DNA from: Lucinisca nassula
Lineage: Eukaryota; Mollusca; Bivalvia; Lucinida; Lucinidae
Direction of reading: 5' to 3'
NCBI GenBank assembly: GCA_963580285.1
Contig: OY757016.1
Span: 41,803,124 to 41,867,123, forward strand
DNA length: 64,000 nt
This document shows, one piece after another, positions 63,012 through 64,000 of the stretch. Position 1 is the first letter of the stretch; each line of letters opens with the position of its first letter. Made by a program: the position numbers and the translations under genes. The notes beneath the pieces are model-generated. The model was not told where the DNA came from and made no database searches. It worked only from the letters and a program-made list of their open reading frames with translations.

Positions 63012-63825
63012 ATTTCATGTGCATTGTCTGCCCAGCAGACAATTCACATGAAATATCAAGCCCTATTTTCTATTTTTCTGTCCAGCAGACAATTCACATG
63101 AAATATCCAACCCTAATTTCTATTTGTCTGCCCAGCAGACAATTCACATGAAATATCCAGCCCTAATTTCTATTTGCCTGCCCAGCAGATAATTCACATG
63201 AAATATCCAGCCCTAATTTCTATTTGTCTGCCCAGCAGACAATTCACATGAAATATCCAGCCCTAATTTTTATTTGTCTGCCCAGCAGACAATTCACATG
63301 AAATATCAAGCCTTATTTTCTATTTATCTGTCCAGCAGATAATTCACAAGAAATATCAAGCCTATTTTCTATTTGTCAGCCCAGCAGATAAATCACATGA
63401 AATATCAAGCCCTATTTTCTATTTGTGTCCAGGAGATAATTCACATGAAATATCAAGCCCTATTTTCTATTTGTCAGCCCAGCAGATAATTCACATGAAA
63501 TATCAAGCCCTATTTTCTATTTGTCAACCCAGCAGATAATTCATATGAGATATGCAGCCCTAATTTCTATTTGTCTGTCCAGCAGACAATTCACATGAAA
63601 TATGCAGCCCTAATTTCTATTTGTCTGTCCAGCAGACAATTCACATGAAATATCAAGCCATATTTTCTATTTGTCTGTCCAGCAGACAATTCACATGAAA
63701 TATCAAGCCCTATTTTCTATTTGTCAGCCCAGCAGATAATTCACATAAAATATCAAGCCCTATTGTCTATTTGTCAGCCTAGCAGACAATTCACATGAAA
63801 TATCAAGCCTTATTTTCTATGAAAA
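63012..63825 (+). repeat. 50-bp satellite, about 16 copies
   Basis: Unit CAGACAATTCACATGAAATA, TCAAGCCCTATTTTCTATTT, GTCTGTCCAG with period ~50 from 63041 to 63825. The first unit pairs with ATTTCATGTGCATTGTCTGC just upstream, so the array looks like repeated copying of one arm of a foldback MITE. Confidence 0.88.
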
Positions 63826-63887
63826 ATAAATTAGTAAATCTAGAATTTTATGTAGAAGCTAAAGGGTTACAGTATTTACTGTATGAA

Positions 63888-63988
63888 TTCAGACAGACAT
63901 GCCTGAGCAAACAGTGTAAACCCAGATGATGAGCTGCCATAGCAAAATGTGGCATTCCAGGGTCTACACTGTTGGCAACAAATCCATC
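63888..63988. repeat. Family-H hairpin
   Basis: CAGACATGCCTGAGCAAACA, GTGTAAACCCAGATGATGAG ... GGTCTACACTGTTGGCAACA. Confidence 0.6.
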
Positions 63989-64000
63989 TAGTTTTACACA

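Noticed and set aside
63012..63825. CRISPR-like array
   Set aside because: The whole 50-bp unit repeats with no unique spacers, and the context is eukaryotic.

Overview
The window is eukaryotic, intron-bearing and AT-rich, and almost all of it is interspersed repeats. No operons, ribosome-binding sites or prokaryotic signals are visible. The repeat types suggest a bivalve mollusc, probably heterodont/venerid-like: tRNA-headed SINEs, many long foldback MITEs, pearl/HINE-like elements with 150-320 bp internal tandem arrays, and mariner/Tc1 relics. This assignment rests on recognising repeat styles and was not tested by a search.

Two host genes are supported. (1) A complete three-exon Ly6/uPAR three-finger protein gene lies on the + strand (exons 12947-13007, 15386-15538, 25252-25460). 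It encodes 140 aa with a signal peptide, ten framework cysteines ending in a CYC-x4-CN motif, and a hydrophobic GPI-type tail. Both introns are phase 1. (2) The 3' end of a copine gene lies on the - strand (exons 61687-61630, 59979-59906, 57325-56510). It supplies the end of the copine vWA domain and then about 220 residues rich in Tyr-Pro-Gln-Gly repeats. The two C2 domains and most of the vWA domain must lie beyond base 64000.

Layout. 1-12.9 kb: foldback MITEs (family A), SINE-C copies, a palindromic minisatellite block (5.15-6.3 kb) and a LINE relic (10.3-10.6 kb). 12.9-25.5 kb: the Ly6 gene, whose introns hold SINEs, nested MITEs, a 319-bp tandem-array element (18.05-19.37 kb), a dead mariner interrupted by a MITE (21.9-23.5 kb) and a three-level nest (23.9-24.8 kb). 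25.5-46 kb: mostly tandem-array elements, with a Tc1 relic (29.0-30.0 kb) and a LINE 3' end (40.0-40.3 kb). 46-56 kb: MITEs, SINEs and a 1.57-kb array element inserted in a SINE. 56.5-61.7 kb: the copine 3' exons, with repeats filling both introns. 62-64 kb: MITEs and a 50-bp satellite apparently amplified from one arm of a foldback MITE.

The most interesting pattern is a shared grammar among at least eight array elements: a 5' AC(T/A)AGA-like start, a small hairpin, a short subterminal inverted repeat, a 150-320 bp tandem array, then a 3' hairpin carrying the complementary repeat and ending near CTAA or TATAA. Their arrays are unrelated in sequence, and every copy I could orient points the same way. 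Two other patterns stand out. The same hairpin cores recur in MITE families with different ends. Transposable-element ends sit within about 30 bases of splice acceptors in both host genes. Family letters (A, AA, B, F, G, H, SINE-C, SINE-D, SINE-L, SINE-N, SINE-O, T1-T12) are labels used only here.
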